64,000 nucleotides of DNA from NCBI RefSeq assembly GCF_964355755.1, contig NC_092672.1, positions 34,592,501-34,656,500 on the forward strand, read 5' to 3'. The DNA is from Antedon mediterranea (Eukaryota; Echinodermata; Crinoidea; Comatulida; Antedonidae). Of this stretch, positions 21,886-34,497 are shown one piece after another (positions within the stretch are counted from its first letter, which is position 1; each line of letters opens with the position of its first letter). The notes below the pieces were generated by a model. The model was not told the DNA's origin, did not search any database, and was given only the letters and a program-made list of their open reading frames with translations. A program made the translations under genes and the position numbers.

Positions 21886-24800
21886 TCAGTCATCTTCAAC
21901 ACTCTCTTCATCAGGGGCACACTGAAAATAAAAGTAATTGACAATTTATTAAAACAAAATGATTATTATTTTATTCAGATCGTCATGTACATTGTGAAAC
22001 ATTGATACCTTTCAAATGTTAACCCTCTGGGCTAAACTCGAAGGGTTACCCTCTTAAGCTTTGTCTATACAGTACTATCAACTTTATGTGACAACAAATG
22101 TGATGTGACAACAAATGTGATGTGCCCATATATGGTTTGATGGTGTAGACAGAGCTTAAGCCTTTTATGGCACAAATAACTGTGCATTATAACATGATTT
22201 TAAAGAGTGGTCTTAATAATATTAATTAATACTTACATAATATTCAACAAATGAGATTTGGCCATCATCATTTTGTATCATGTACTGCAGCGACAGAAAG
22301 CCACGATGGTCTGTTTGGATTGACACTTTACACGAAACCATTAATGCTTTAACAGACGGCTTTAGTAATGTCAATTTGTATCTAAAATATGTGGTGAAAA
22401 TATTTTTACATAAGAATTATATTACATCATTAAACTAATTTATATAGTAAAGCCTTGTGATGTGCCCATATATGGACATGATGATGTCATATCACTACCA
22501 TATTTGGGTATGTCACTACCATATTTGAGCGCATCACACTTTTTTTAGTCAAACTAGTTTGATAGTGTAGACAGAGCTTAAGAAATGGACGTATTCTGAA
22601 TCATTTTGTATGGATCGCCACTCGTTTAGCCATCCTTTTGACAGGGCTGTGATGTATTGGAACACTGGGGTACCTCCTACTCTTCTGAAACATGCACTGG
22701 CCAAAGCTTTGTCTGCATCATATCCATATGGGCACATCACATTTTTTTGTCACATAAAGTTTGACAGTGTAGACAAGGCTTTAGGTTAGGTTGACAAACC
22801 CACTGGTCCTCCAGTTAAACTCTATCTGAGAAAACTTATTCTACCACCAAAATGATAAAGATGAAGTGCCTAGAACCTTTCCTGATCTTATGGCTATGGG
22901 TTGCAGCGCCCTCTGCCGATTTTTCTCTGTCTGTCTCTATTCTGATTTTGTTAGGAGGATCATAAGAATTGATTTGCACTTACAAATAACTAGTTCATTA
23001 AACTTTAATTCCATTAAAACTAATATAAAAAACTAATATTTGTTTAGCCCACTTGATTGAAATAATTAAAGCTCTGTCTACACGATCAAACTAGACAAAA
23101 AAAGTGTGATGTGCCCAAATATGCTTAAATATGGTAATGATATGACATCATCGTGTCCATATATGGGCACATCACACGTTTTTGTCACAAAGTTTGATAG
23201 TGTAGACAGAACTTAATGTTTGTATACTCATGGAGGAGAAAAATGTACTACACACTGACACAGCATTTATTTCCTACAACACAATTAATAGCGTTAACGT
23301 CACAAGATACCTTTATGTAATTGATCACCCTATAAATTCCTTTTTTCTGCGAATTTCATTTTTTTAAGACTTTGCTCTTCAAGTTATTGACCTGCTAAAA
23401 TCGGCCTTTGATTTTCTTTGAATACATAACTCTACTTGGGTAGAGGAAATGGTTATACAGACAAAATATATATGTAATGATGTATATATTATTATTCACA
23501 AGAAATTTACTCATGCGTGAAAGCAGTTATCCCTACTGAGTATAGCCTTGGGAAAATGTTCTACTATGAATTGCTATCCACTGTTTGTCATTGTAAAAAA
23601 AGCCTGAGGAATATTTTCAACTACAGTATATCAATTTATTTGATAATTCATGTAAGGTTGTTGACATGATGGAGTAACTCGATAAGCTTCATTTAAGATT
23701 TTAAAAAAACAACAATTAATTGATATAAAGTACACTAGGAAGATCAAAATCTATACCGATCACGAAGTTCAAAAGGAAATAGAAAACTTAAGAAAACAAT
23801 CCTGCACATAATAGAGGAAAATGGTATGGAAGACATCATTGTCTCAATGACGAGATGAAAGGCGTAACTGATGATAATAAGTGCACACATACACTCACAC
23901 AAGAGTGTGGGGCCCGTGTGGGGATGGAAAATAATCTACACACAAACACATATACATACATAAATAATTTATATCCCACCCATTGCTAAAATGATCTTTA
24001 TATTTAAAGGATGGGAAGCTCTTCGAGACTACTGTAGGCGAAAGGGATTGTACATAACTGTTAAATTTTAAAACTATTATTTTTAATTTTGTATGCAATG
24101 CACACCACCTACTGTATGCATAACAATTGCTATTATAGCCAGTGGAGCAGTAGCCTTCAACTATGAAGTTTGCTCCTAAAGAAGAAGAAAAGGAAACATC
24201 GGATTTGTTGAAGTGAGTGAGGTTAATTTACACTATAAACTGCATTGCAATTTACTCTGTACCCATAAACCTACGGATATAAAGCAGATATATTGTTTCA
24301 ACTCTATGACTTTGACAATTGTAATCTGATTTGTCTTTGGTTTTACATTAACAAGTACTTTATAGCATAAAGCAATGGCATATTAAGTAACCACTAAAGT
24401 CCTGTAATGGAAATCAAGATTTTGGTTGTAACACGGTGTAAGAAATAGTTTTAGATTAGTGAGAAATAGTTTTAGATTAAGGATAGAGTAATTTAATGTG
24501 ATAATTAATGGTAACTGAGATTCTTTGATGGTATTAATTCTTTACATTATCTCAATTTATTGAAATTGTCTATGCAACAGACAACTAAACCTTTTTCAAC
24601 ATGTATGCTATAGGTTAATCTAGATTCAGCTTATATTATTCGTAAACAAATATTTTGGCACACATGGCGTGTCATAACTATAAACTTTAAAAAATAATCA
24701 AAAAGCCAGCAGGTGGTGGTGGTACATAAAAAGATTAAAACAAGATTTCTAGCTAGGTATACACGAAAACATGTTTTTCTGCATGCATTCAACAATGTTC

Positions 24801-27800
24801 AGACTTAAACCCTTTTCACACCTGCAAAAAGTAACAACTTGTAACCAAGTTTCTTTTTGAGGAAAATCTCCAGATAAAAACTGATGAGAGGCCTGTTTTT
24901 TTGTTTGTTTAGATGTTAATGTGCACATGTATATTGCTCTGGTATTAAAGTGACCAATCAGAGTAAGAAGAATTTCTGTTATCATTTTATTAAGATAATG
25001 GTCTAATAAAGCTTAGTATTTTTAGCAACTATGCTTTCTACCAAGATTTCTCACGGTTCACTTATGCGTGTATGAAAACGTGTAATAAATCAGGAGATCA
25101 AACCTGGTAACAACTTGTTACAAGTTGTAACAATTTACGCAATGTGGTGTGGACATGATGATGTCATATCACTACCATATTTGGGCATATCACTACCATA
25201 TTTGGGCACATCACACTTTTTTTTAAAAACTACTTTGAGGTTTAGGCTTACGGTTAAGAATTACCCATTTACCTGTTTAAGTTGGTTTAATGGGTAAACT
25301 TATCACTAACTTGGTTAAGTCAATAACTAAGTCTGAACCGTGTAAAGCTTATTTGAAGGTCTTTATCTGCACTCACCTATTGCTCTGTGCCCATATATAG
25401 TAGTGATATGCTTAAATACGGTATTGATATGACATCATCATGTCCATATATGGGCACATCACATTTTTTTGTCATATAACGTTTGACAGTGTAGGCAGAA
25501 CTTAAGCTAGAACCGTGTACAGTTTATGTTATATTCTTTATCTGTACTCGCCTATTGCTCTGTGCCCATATTATGGTATTGATATGCTTAAATACGGTAT
25601 TGATATGACATCATCATGTCCATATATGGGCACATCACATTTTTTTGTCACATAACGTTTGACAGTGTAGGCAGAACTTAAGCTAGAACCGTGTACAGTT
25701 TATGTTATATTCTTTATCTGTACTCGCCTATTGCTCTGTGCCCATATATAGTAGTGATATGCTTAAATACGGTATTGATATGACATCATCATGTCCATAT
25801 ATGGGCACATCACATTTTTTGTCACATAACGTTTGACAGTGTAGGCAGAACTTAAGCTTGAACCGTGTACAGTTTATTTTATATTCTTTATCTGTACTCA
25901 CCTATTGCTCTGTGCCCATATATAGTAGTGATATGCTTAAATACGGTATTGATATGACATCATCATGTCCATATATGGGCACATCACATTTTTTGTCACA
26001 TAACGTTTGACAGTGTAGGCAGAACTTAAGCTAGAACCGTGTACAGTTTATGTTACATTCTTTATCTGTACTCACCTATTGCTCTGTGCCCATATATAGT
26101 AGTGATATGCTTAAATACGATATTGATATGACATCATCATGTTCATATATGGGCACATCACATTTTTTGTCACATAACGTTTGACAGTGTAGGCAGAACT
26201 TAAGCTTGAACCGTGTACAGTTTATGTTATATTCTTTATCTGTACTCACCTATTGCTCTGTGCCCATATATAGTAGTAATATGCTTAAATACGGTATTGA
26301 TATGACATCATCATGTCCATATATGGGCACATCACATTTTTTGTCACATAACGTTTGACAGTGTAGGCAGAACTTGAAGCTTTGTCTACACTATCAAACT
26401 TTATGTGTCAAAAAAATGTGATGTGCCCATATATAGACATGATGATGTCATATCACTACCATATGTAAGCATAGTTCTACCATATTTGGGCACATCAAAC
26501 TTTTTTGACACATAAAGTTTGACAGTGTAGACAGAACTTAAGCTTGAACCGTGTACAGTTTATTTTATATTCTTTATCTGTACTCACCTATTGCTCTGAG
26601 TCTGAGTGCATTGAAATGACTCTATCAGATCACTCTCTCTTGGGAAATCTGACTGAAATGTAAGAAATTGCCTACATTATATTTATAATGCTATTTTATT
26701 TATTACATATCAATACAACAACTGTATTATATTTTTATTAATGAGCTACATAACATTATTGTCAATGTTACATTATATTATACCGAGATGGTAGACGGAG
26801 GATGACCTACAGTTAAGCTCTGTCTACACTATCAAACTATGCAACAAAAAATGTGACCATATATGGACATGATGATGTCATATTAATATCATATTTAAGC
26901 ATATCACTACCATATTTGGGTACATCATACTTTCTTTTGTCAAATTAGTTTTATAGGAAGTGTAGACAGAGCTTTATGCCTACAGATAAGGAACGCAACA
27001 GTGTATACTGGGCTACACACATGCATTAATTTATCTTTTGTACTCATCACTTCTTCTTTATATACCGTCCTAAAAAACTGAAAACTATTACTCACACAGC
27101 AGAAATAGGTGTTTTTTTTTAAATAAAATTTTGTTAAGATATAATACTGTAGTAAATTATCTTTTTTTTTAAACATTATTTTTTAAACTTTGTTATTGAC
27201 TGAGCTGAAGGAAGGACATCATTTTGATTTATGAAAGAGGAATTTAAATATTATAGTTATTATCAAATACTAAACATACTTTTAGCATTGGCTAATTAAG
27301 GCATAAGTGACCACACAAGTACACTGCACGTAACTTATGAATTTTTATGTTGTGTATGCAATTATGTAATGCATATTTTTCTACATTTTACTCAGTAATG
27401 GATATTGCTAACTGTGTAAAAGCTTCTATACTTCCTTAAGGTATATTACTATCAATTTGTTCAATATACAGGATAGCATGCTTTATGTATACACAAATCT
27501 ACAATAATAAGATTGAAACAACTTTATAAGAACACTGTACAGTATATCCTCAGGTATACAGTAATCCCACTTCAGGTCTAATCCCACCCCTTACTTTATG
27601 TCTGATTTCACAAACAGGCATATCCCGGTCTTATAGACATACGTATAGTCCCAGTATTGACATTTGGTCTGGATCTATAGGCCTCTTTTGTTTTTTACAA
27701 TACTTATCAATTGTTTTTGTCCTGAACCAGGGTTTTCCCGCGTATAGTCCCACCACCCAAATTTGGCTGATATTGTGTTCTACTAGGAGAAGGGGGTGGT

Positions 27801-29897
27801 GGGATTATACCAGAGGATGTACGGTAACTGTAAAGAATATATGAAGCTAGAGATTTTTTCCTAACTTGGCTATGCGCCAAACATTTGTAAAAAAAACTGA
27901 GGAAATCTTACAAAAGCGCTTCCAGACACGCCGTATGTAGTCAGTCTGAAGTGAGGCTTGTCAGGTGACAACAGTATCTCTAGTACCTCACTTGTCATGT
28001 CTAGTTCTTGGAAAGCTTCTTTTAGACACTCTGACTGTAATATAAGAATTGTTAATCTGAATACGACATAACATAGGTAATAAAAGCATTTTTACAGTAA
28101 AATGAACGATCTACCTCTACTGGTTATAGACCATCTTTTTGTTTTGGCTGCCTGTCATAGCATAATCTGTTTGTTTTTTTTGGATACAGAGATTTTTCGA
28201 GTCTATATGCCCTAGTGAACATTACAGTATGCAAAAATTGAAAACTTTGTCATCTGTTTAACGATTCTACCCTTTTCCCCCACCACAACCTACTAATACA
28301 GTATTGTTTTACATTACACAGAGATTCAAATATACTGCAATAATTAATACAAAAAATCTAATTATATGAATTAATTTGGGACCATGCCAAAATTATTTAA
28401 TGCAGTTACTGTAGTAACTTTTTTTTACTGCAATAAAGTATGATTTAGTTCTGCCATTTAGAAGTGAACTTCACTGGCTATAGCTTTTGCAATTTTCATG
28501 TGCTGTATACGCTGTGTGGTGCATACACAGTCACTGCAACAAACATTGCAGTAACTGCACTAGATTAATTTGACATATTTGAAGAAAGTAGTTTTTTTAA
28601 TAATCAAAGACATATTGTAAAACAATGACCTTCATAATAATTTTGTTAATGACATTTGCACTTGTAAAGTTGAAATCTAGCGTCTCATCTGACTCCAATG
28701 TTTTTATACTACAATCAGTCAGTACTCCATTTTCTTCCAACCTATACAGAATTAAAATAAATATGACAATAAAACACAACTGTAATTATCCATAGAATAA
28801 CAAGTGTAGCTCATTCTTGTGTTCACACTGGGATTAAGCCAGAAAAATCAGTAAAAGCGTATTTTGACACACTGGATTCTTGGAGATTGTGTAAATACAC
28901 TCACATAAGCAATAGTGGGCTTCCATAACCAGCATAACAAATCTTAAGTGCTGGGTTCGATCCTTGAGATGATCCACCACCAAATATGGTCAAACAATCC
29001 TAAAAAAATAAAAATAATAATAATAATGCTTCTTATAATTTTATATATTCCTTCACTTTTTAGTGGAATGAGTCATTTTTAGGAGAGGATAATATAGAAA
29101 TGTATATTAATTTGCTAAACTTCAATTTGTTAATCCAAGTTGCAATAAAGAATATGATTGATTGATTATAGATACTTCTGGGTATATCATTACACTGTAG
29201 ATTAACAAATCAATATACAAGGTTAGTGTGGTGCTTGTGTCCAACTTTTACCTGTAAAACATTGAGACTAATCTTGAATGTAGCCGACTCTTCCCGAATG
29301 ATGTAACTTTGAAAGATTGTTGCTTGTAAAAATGCATTTGCCTGAACGCATTTGGAATCTTCAACCGTAACTTTCAATCCATTCTCAGTTGCAAATACTG
29401 TTGCCAGCTACAAAAATAAAATACTAATAAATCTATTTTGGACATTTAGGCCTAGGCCTAGGTTAGGCAAGGCGCAGGCCTACAACAACAAAAAAGGAAA
29501 CAAGATTGACAAGTAAGAGAAGCAACTGACTTAACTTAAACTGAATGATGAAGTGAAGAGATTATTATTTTTGTAGGATTAAAATGCCATTCCGGGCATT
29601 GACATTGTTATGGCTATTTATAAAATAGGCCTATCTATAAATAAATATTAAAAGTTCACGTAGGCCTAGTAGGCTAGTACCTGGGGTCTACCCGACCGTT
29701 CGTACCTGTCAATCGTCTACGTAGTACGTACGTACGTAGGCCTAAGCCTACAACGAGGCCTAAAGCCTAGATATACTTACTTCTTTATCTTTACACAAAA
29801 TTGCTTTTAGGACGTTTGATATATTTTTGGCATTATCAATTTTGGCAATCAAAACGTATTGATTGTCCTCGTCACTTTCTTGTGTTGAAAGGGTCAT
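21886..29897 (-). CDS. RAD1: Cell-cycle checkpoint protein RAD1 (9-1-1 clamp subunit), complete
   Basis: RAD1 is a PCNA-like subunit of the RAD9-RAD1-HUS1 ring that loads at damaged DNA and activates ATR signalling in the nucleus. Eight coding exons on minus: 29781-29897 (ATG), 29252-29407, 28905-28999, 28630-28741, 27912-28034, 26588-26652, 22237-22381, 21886-21921 (TGA). Borders are AG/GT throughout and phases match, giving 282 residues, the same length as human RAD1. Recognisable stretches in order: LATVFATENGLKVTVEDSKC, QANAFLQATIF, CYAGYGSPLLLM, ESDETLDFNFTSANVINKI, EAFQELDMTSEVLEI, SDFPRESDLIESFQCTQTQ, YKLTLLKPSVKALMVSCKVS, HRGFLSLQYMI, GQISFVEYY, and the acidic tail CAPDEESVEDD. The exon-4 donor (AAG|gtcatt) departs from consensus. 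Intron 6 (4.2 kb) contains an array of repeated units copied partly from the exon-6 donor region. A GC-rich upstream stretch is the likely promoter. Confidence 0.97.
22057..22155. mobile_element. MITE family A copy, internally deleted
   Basis: TTAAGCTTTGTCTATAC... to GTGTAGACAGAGCTTAA, about 100 bp, with a short TGTGATGTGACAACAAA duplication in the left arm. Lies in the last RAD1 intron. Confidence 0.75.
22451..22578. mobile_element. MITE family A copy (left end shortened)
   Basis: Interior GTGATGTGCCCATATATGG and the complete right end AGTTTGATAGTGTAGACAGAGCTTAA (first 20 bases AGTTTGATAGTGTAGACAGA). Lies in RAD1 intron 6. Confidence 0.75.
22704..22780. mobile_element. MITE family A partial copy
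   Basis: AGCTTTGTCTGCATCAT joined to CATATGGGCACATCAC and the right arm ending TGTAGACAAGGCTTTA. Lies in RAD1 intron 6. Confidence 0.6.
23070..23213. mobile_element. MITE family A copy
   Basis: TTAA at 23066-23069 then AGCTCTGTCTACACGATC; right end TTGATAGTGTAGACAGAACT followed by TAA. Lies in RAD1 intron 6. Confidence 0.85.
25127..25232. mobile_element. MITE family A partial copy
   Basis: Family interior (GGACATGATGATGTCATATC and GGGCACATCACACTTTTTT) without intact ends, next to a separate repeat (25065-25135) also found at 11705-11775. Confidence 0.6.
25335..26376 (-). repeat. Tandem array (about 175 bp x 6) of MITE A fused to a copy of the RAD1 exon-6 donor region
   Basis: Six head-to-tail units with period 174-176. 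Each holds GTGTACAGTTTAT...TTTATCTGTACTCACCTA, then TTGCTCTG, joined to MITE A sequence from TGCCCATATA to CAGTGTAGGCAGAACTTAAG. The first segment is identical or nearly so to 26540-26600, the end of RAD1 exon 6 plus the start of intron 6. Copies of the donor begin at 25371, 25546, 25722, 25896, 26070 and 26244; the real one is at 26582. Two copies (25546, 25722) have GC instead of GT. Confidence 0.9.
26377..26538. mobile_element. MITE family A full copy next to RAD1 exon 6
   Basis: AGCTTTGTCTACACTATC to GACAGTGTAGACAGAACT. It separates the six-unit array from the genuine exon-6 donor and is the likely source of the array's MITE part. Confidence 0.85.
26816..26973. mobile_element. MITE family A copy
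   Basis: TTAAGCTCTGTCTACACTAT to GTGTAGACAGAGCTTTA, with a few extra bases in the right arm. Lies in the RAD1 intron upstream of exon 6. Confidence 0.85.
27545..27819. mobile_element. TIR repeat family E, second copy
   Basis: Same termini and internal words as the copy at 10070-10301. Lies in the RAD1 intron between exons 5 and 6. Confidence 0.75.
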
Positions 29898-30045
29898 ATC
29901 ACAAGAAACAAGAAAACCAGAAACTACACAAACATTCTCTAGGCCCAGGCGCGCCTAGAAACAAAAATTATAATGCCCGCCGCCCCGCCGCCGAACTTTA
30001 CCTCCGCCTCTAGAAATGAAGTGCGCCCTCATTACCATCGACTGT
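29898..30045 (-). promoter_or_regulatory. GC-rich 5' flank / probable promoter of RAD1
   Basis: Immediately upstream of the RAD1 ATG (minus strand), a short island at about 29940-30030 rich in C/G and CpG (runs such as GCCCGCCGCCCCGCCGCCG) stands out from the AT-rich surroundings. It is the natural candidate for the TATA-less promoter of this gene. No transcript start can be fixed. Confidence 0.45.
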
Positions 30046-30537
30046 GTAAACAAACATCTTTTTACCCATTATTAATTTGATACGGCGGTAGGACTAAAAA
30101 TACACGGAGGTAAAAAATATTAATTTATTACCTCCATGGTATAAATAGTTATTTAATATTAAAATAAATTAATTAACTAATAGGTTATTTTATACGCTAT
30201 TATTTGGTCAATAACGATCGAATATAATCGAATTCAATCAATTAAATAAATCAAAAAAAATAATAATATAACGTCATTCGCTGAAATGTTGTGCGAGTAT
30301 GATTAATTTGTTACACTTTATGAAATCGGTGTCAGATTCATAAACAAAAAGCGAACGGCAGCAGAGTACTATTAATTAGCTAAATGCGATTTTACTTGAG
30401 GTTAAACAGCTAGTTCTTTTGGTAACATTTGTGTGATGATGATCGATATACTAGTTACTGCAGGACATGTATTAAATATAGACGCACATTTATTTTTTAT
30501 TTCAAAAGAAATCAAAATTAGGCAGTGTATACTTTAA

Positions 30538-30703
30538 GCTTGGTTGGTTCCCTACTAGAACGCAACGCAACGACGTAATTGACTGATGACATGTGATAGC
30601 CAGGATAATCCATCGCCTGTGACTGGTCAAATTAAGTCAGTGTGCTTCCTTATGTACGTCCTTGTGCTGCGTTCTCCTACTACTACTAGTGGGAACCAAA
30701 CTT
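30538..30703. mobile_element. MITE family B copy
   Basis: Family B is palindromic with termini AGCGTGGTTCCCACTAG / CTAGTGGGAACCACGCT after TTAA, and inner arms of ACGCAACGCAAG and CCAATCACAAGCG. This copy starts TTAAGCTTGGTTGGTTCCCT and ends ACTAGTGGGAACCAAACTTA. Confidence 0.8.
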
Positions 30704-31137
30704 AGCTGTGAGTTCAAACCCGTTACCCTTATCGATCAGGACGACTAAGTATTTCACTTTTTAGATTAAATTCCTTATTAATGTCATTAATTTATGAAAA
30801 TATCAATATGTTTATCATATTGCTATTAACTATTATAAATTATGTGGATAACAACGACTTCAAGCCAAAAGGCGAACTAATCGTAAAAAATGGTGCAAAA
30901 TAAAAAAAAAAGGCACAATGTTAAATCGCTCTTCAAATCTTTCGAATAAATTGCGTTCTTTGAAGTGACAATTCAATGAATACCTACGATAGTGAATATC
31001 ATACTTATATATATATTAGTAATAATTTTGTAATAGCGATAATTTATTTTCGTCAATAGTTTTAAGTCATATGTATGTATCACCTGCATGGCGCGATATT
31101 AATTATGAATTATTCGGGTTTTTTTCGTTTCGTTGTA

Positions 31138-31293
31138 AAGCGTGGTTTCCACTAGAACGAAACGCAGCGACGACGTATCGACGCAAAGTGTTGTATTGCG
31201 TAATCACAAGTGGGAACCGACGACGCAATAGTACTGCAAACATCGCAGATTTGATTTCACGCAGGCAGGGGCAAACACAATTATTAGAAGGGC
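31138..31293. mobile_element. Repeat family F copy (MITE B-like left end)
   Basis: TAAAGCGTGGTTTCCACTAG, then CACAAGTGGGAACCGACGAC and GCAAACACAATTATTA. The same order is found at 52370-52517, so this is a dispersed unit sharing its left end with family B. Confidence 0.7.
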
Positions 31294-32165
31294 ATTTGTC
31301 TCAACCTTGTTGACTGTTGATGTACAAACATCCATCCTTATCCGTGCCCCTTTCGTGACCTCTCATTCAAAGATCGATAACGGTTTATAAAAATCAGGCC
31401 AATGTTTAAACTTTTTGAGCATATTCAGAGAAATGTATTTCATTTGAACAAATAAAAATGTTTTTTCGAACCGCAACAATATCTCGTATGGGAAGCCTTG
31501 AATAGCAATAACGAGCACTGATGCTGATAGACCTTCGATTAAACTAGCATTTATGTACGATGATTGAAAAACATCGAGGTAGATGGAAATGAATGATGTA
31601 TATGAAACATTATATTGATTGATGTTATTATTAGAGAAAGATTCGAGGAAAAAAACTAAGAATTATGAATCTATAGGAAGTCAGTGGGGCTGTGCTCCTC
31701 TTAAAGGTTTCTGTCAGTTTTATTATGCTTTTTTTAAAGTAATTTGATGGATCGTACACGTGATGGACTGTCTCGCTTGTGATTGGTTAGTTGATCATAC
31801 GTCTTGCGTTGCGTGGGAATACGCACACGTGTCTTCGTTCTAATACTACTATTTAAGTCAGTTTTATTTTATTTTTGGTCTCCCACTATGTAAGCGCACC
31901 GCAAGTAATTGACCAATGACGCGTTGGATCACCTTGACTGTCTCGCTTTTGATTGGACGTCACTCAGACCACTTTGGTTAATCCTACCGTCTTGTGTTGT
32001 GTACGCACGCGTGTCTTCGGATTAATACTATTATTATATTTAATCGTGTTTCTGATTCAAATTTTGTGTAAATGTGATGATGTGAGTCTGTGAGAAAGAC
32101 ACCATCACAAACATACGTAGGCATATATATTACGCGCGCACACTAAAAGATGGTGGCCGGCCCTA

Positions 32166-32328
32166 AAGCTCTGTCTACACTATCAAACTAGTTTGACAAA
32201 AAGATATGTGATGTGCCCAAATATGGTAGTGATATGCACAGATATGCTAGTGATATGACATCATCATGCCCATATATGGGCACATCACATTGTGCTGTCA
32301 CATACAGTTTGACAGTGTAGACAAGGTT
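32166..32328. mobile_element. MITE family A copy
   Basis: AGCTCTGTCTACACTATC to GACAGTGTAGACAAGGTT, intergenic between RAD1 and the long palindrome. Confidence 0.85.
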
Positions 32329-32864
32329 TAAGTCTCGGCTGATATAATAATTGCGGGTCATCGGAGCAATATTCGTGTTCGAAATTCCATTTTTTTACTT
32401 TAGTTGTAAAAAAAAACCCATGATTTAAACAAAATAGCAAATGACAGTAATACAACAAGCAAAGGTCAGTTTCATTTTGTATCATTAGATTAGCGGTGAT
32501 GCGAGAAATTTTCGGAAATAGTAGGCCTATGCTATAAAAAAAATAACAAATTAGCATTGCAATTTGACAAGCATTTCAATAAGGCTAAGGTGCTGAGTCG
32601 CTCCTTTCATCGGTGTTAATCTTAATAAATCCAAAATTGAACTAGACACGAGTCAGTTATCGTGATATGAATTATGAATATAACGTATGAATTTTAAAGA
32701 TTAAAGTTGTTCTGCCTGTCATCATTGCAATACACACAGGCCTATACTAGTTAACAGTGATTCGCACTGAATTCATCCAATGATAATAATAATTAAGCTA
32801 TGATTAAGACGTCGTTCACACAAAGACAAACGCACAGACGTAGACGCAACGCGTAGCGAGTTAA

Positions 32865-32980
32865 AGCTTGGTTTCCACGAGAGGAGGTAACGCAACGACG
32901 TAAGCGCGACGTAAGCAATTTAACCAATCACAAGCTTTGATTGGTCAACTCGCCTGCGCTTACGTCTATGCGTTGCGTCT
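32865..32980. mobile_element. MITE family B short copy
   Basis: TTAAAGCTTGGTTTCCACGA; the arms ACCAATCACAAGC / GCTTTGATTGGTCAA form the centre. It shares its right TTAA with the next copy. Confidence 0.75.
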
Positions 32981-32983
32981 TAA

Positions 32984-33160
32984 GCGTGGTTCCCACTAGC
33001 GACGCAACACAAGGACGTAACGCAACGCAAGTGAATTGACCAATCACAAGCGATGGCTTATTCGCTTGTGATTGCTAACTGTCTATAACTTCGCTTGTCA
33101 TTGGTTAAAACGCTTGCGTTGCGTTTACGTACTGCGTTACGTTCTAGTGGGAACCAAGCT
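32984..33160. mobile_element. MITE family B full copy
   Basis: Preceded by TTAA (32980-32983), GCGTGGTTCCCACTAGCGAC to TTCTAGTGGGAACCAAGCTT. Highly similar to copies at 38969, 40558 and 52518. Confidence 0.9.
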
Positions 33161-33956
33161 TTAGTGTTTGAGCAATGACAATTGTGTACGTCCTTGCGTT
33201 GCGTCCTAGTAGGCCTATGGGAAACCAATCTTTAAATTATCTACAGTATTAGCCAATCATCTCCAATGTAAATCATTTCGATGGGATTGAATTTAAATGT
33301 ATAAGGCTAATAGTTAGGCCTATACTTGATACCAATTGCAAGCCAAGTCTGCCAAAAGGCCTCAATCCATACCGGATTTGGCTTGCCATACCCAATCACT
33401 ATATTTATCAAACGTAACTTATGAAAAAACGCACCTTTAAAGTAATACGAATATTTAGACTTCAATTTCGTAAGGAAATTCATTCAGATCGATGCTTAAT
33501 TTAATCACCAATAAGCGAGTGAGTTAACCATGACGTAAGCGAAACAATAAAAAGGCAATTAAGACAATGCATTTTGTAATCAATAAACGTAAAATTCACC
33601 TGCAAATTTGATATGAAAAAGATGTAATTAACTTGTAATATAAGGCCTACTTTTATTGACATTTTTGTATATATCATATATAATACACATTATAAACAAA
33701 ATACCATCATCATCGGCGTTTCCACGCGCGCGCGCGTAAAATGACATACTACATAACAATGTTATATATTACACACAATAATTATACGCCTCAAATAACA
33801 AATGTATTATGGTATAAAATGATAAGAAATTATGAGGATTTGTATGTAAACGAGTTCATTGAATCTTGAGGAAATGATATATTTCAATTTCTTAGAACAT
33901 GAAAATTAGAATTGAACCAAACTATTCAGGTTTACTAGTTTAAAACTATTTCTACC

Positions 33957-34160
33957 ACAAGAACCATTTTGGAGCGAGTGAGGCTTGAACCCTTGCCGTT
34001 GTCATATTAACATCAACAATGGTTCTAACCTTACTCGCTGGTGGTAGAACAAGTATTCTCGGTGTATACACAGCCAGTCACATTAGGAGGGCACCTTGGT
34101 TGTCAGCATATGCTCTTTAGGGTCACCCTCTATAAATAAAGTGAAATCTAAAAAAAAAAA
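33957..34160. repeat. SINE-like unit with tRNA-like hairpin and poly(A) end
   Basis: AGCGAGT at 33974 and ACTCGCT at 34034 can pair as a 7-bp acceptor-like stem; on minus the segment between reads like a degraded tRNA, with a B-box-like GGGTTCAAGCC. On plus the unit ends ATAAATAAAGTGAAATCT followed by a 13-A run at about 34150. A tRNA-derived SINE is likely, but the orientation of head and tail does not fit cleanly. Confidence 0.4.
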
Positions 34161-34187
34161 AAATAAATACGTATTCATATTTCCATC

Positions 34188-34266
34188 TTCCAAATCCCTC
34201 GATACGCATGCGTAAGCTGACGCTTTCGATTCGCGCGAACAAATTCGCTTAGTAGAAAATAGGTTT
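34188..34266. mobile_element. MITE family C partial copy
   Basis: Right half only: ATACGCATGCGTAAGCTGAC to AACAAATTCGCTTAGTAG. Directly follows the poly(A) of the SINE-like unit. Confidence 0.7.
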
Positions 34267-34497
34267 AGGGAAGAGTAGGCCTATAATAATAAGAATGAAA
34301 TACACATGTACACATCTAATGCATTCCTCCAGTGTGGGCAAGATGACATTCGGCTGTAATTAGACGCTTTAGTGGTTAATGAGAGAATCGATTACCTAGG
34401 AATTTTTCTCATTTAATCGTCAATCAAGAAGGGAGAAGGTCAATCAATTGTCCTGATAATAATGCTTTATCAATAAATTGAGTCTGAGTAGGCCTAT

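Larger units (their letters stand above)
30046..34187. other. Gene-free intergenic stretch with several repeat families
   Basis: No supported exon on either strand. Contains MITE A (32166-32328), MITE B copies and related scraps (30538-30703, 31138-31293, 31780-32030, 32865-33230), and a SINE-like unit near 33957-34160. The rest is AT-rich. Confidence 0.5.

Noticed and set aside
25371-26587. CRISPR-like array suggested by regular 175-bp spacing
   Set aside because: Units are long, contiguous and near-identical with no unique spacers, and the genome is eukaryotic; it is a MITE-exon tandem repeat.
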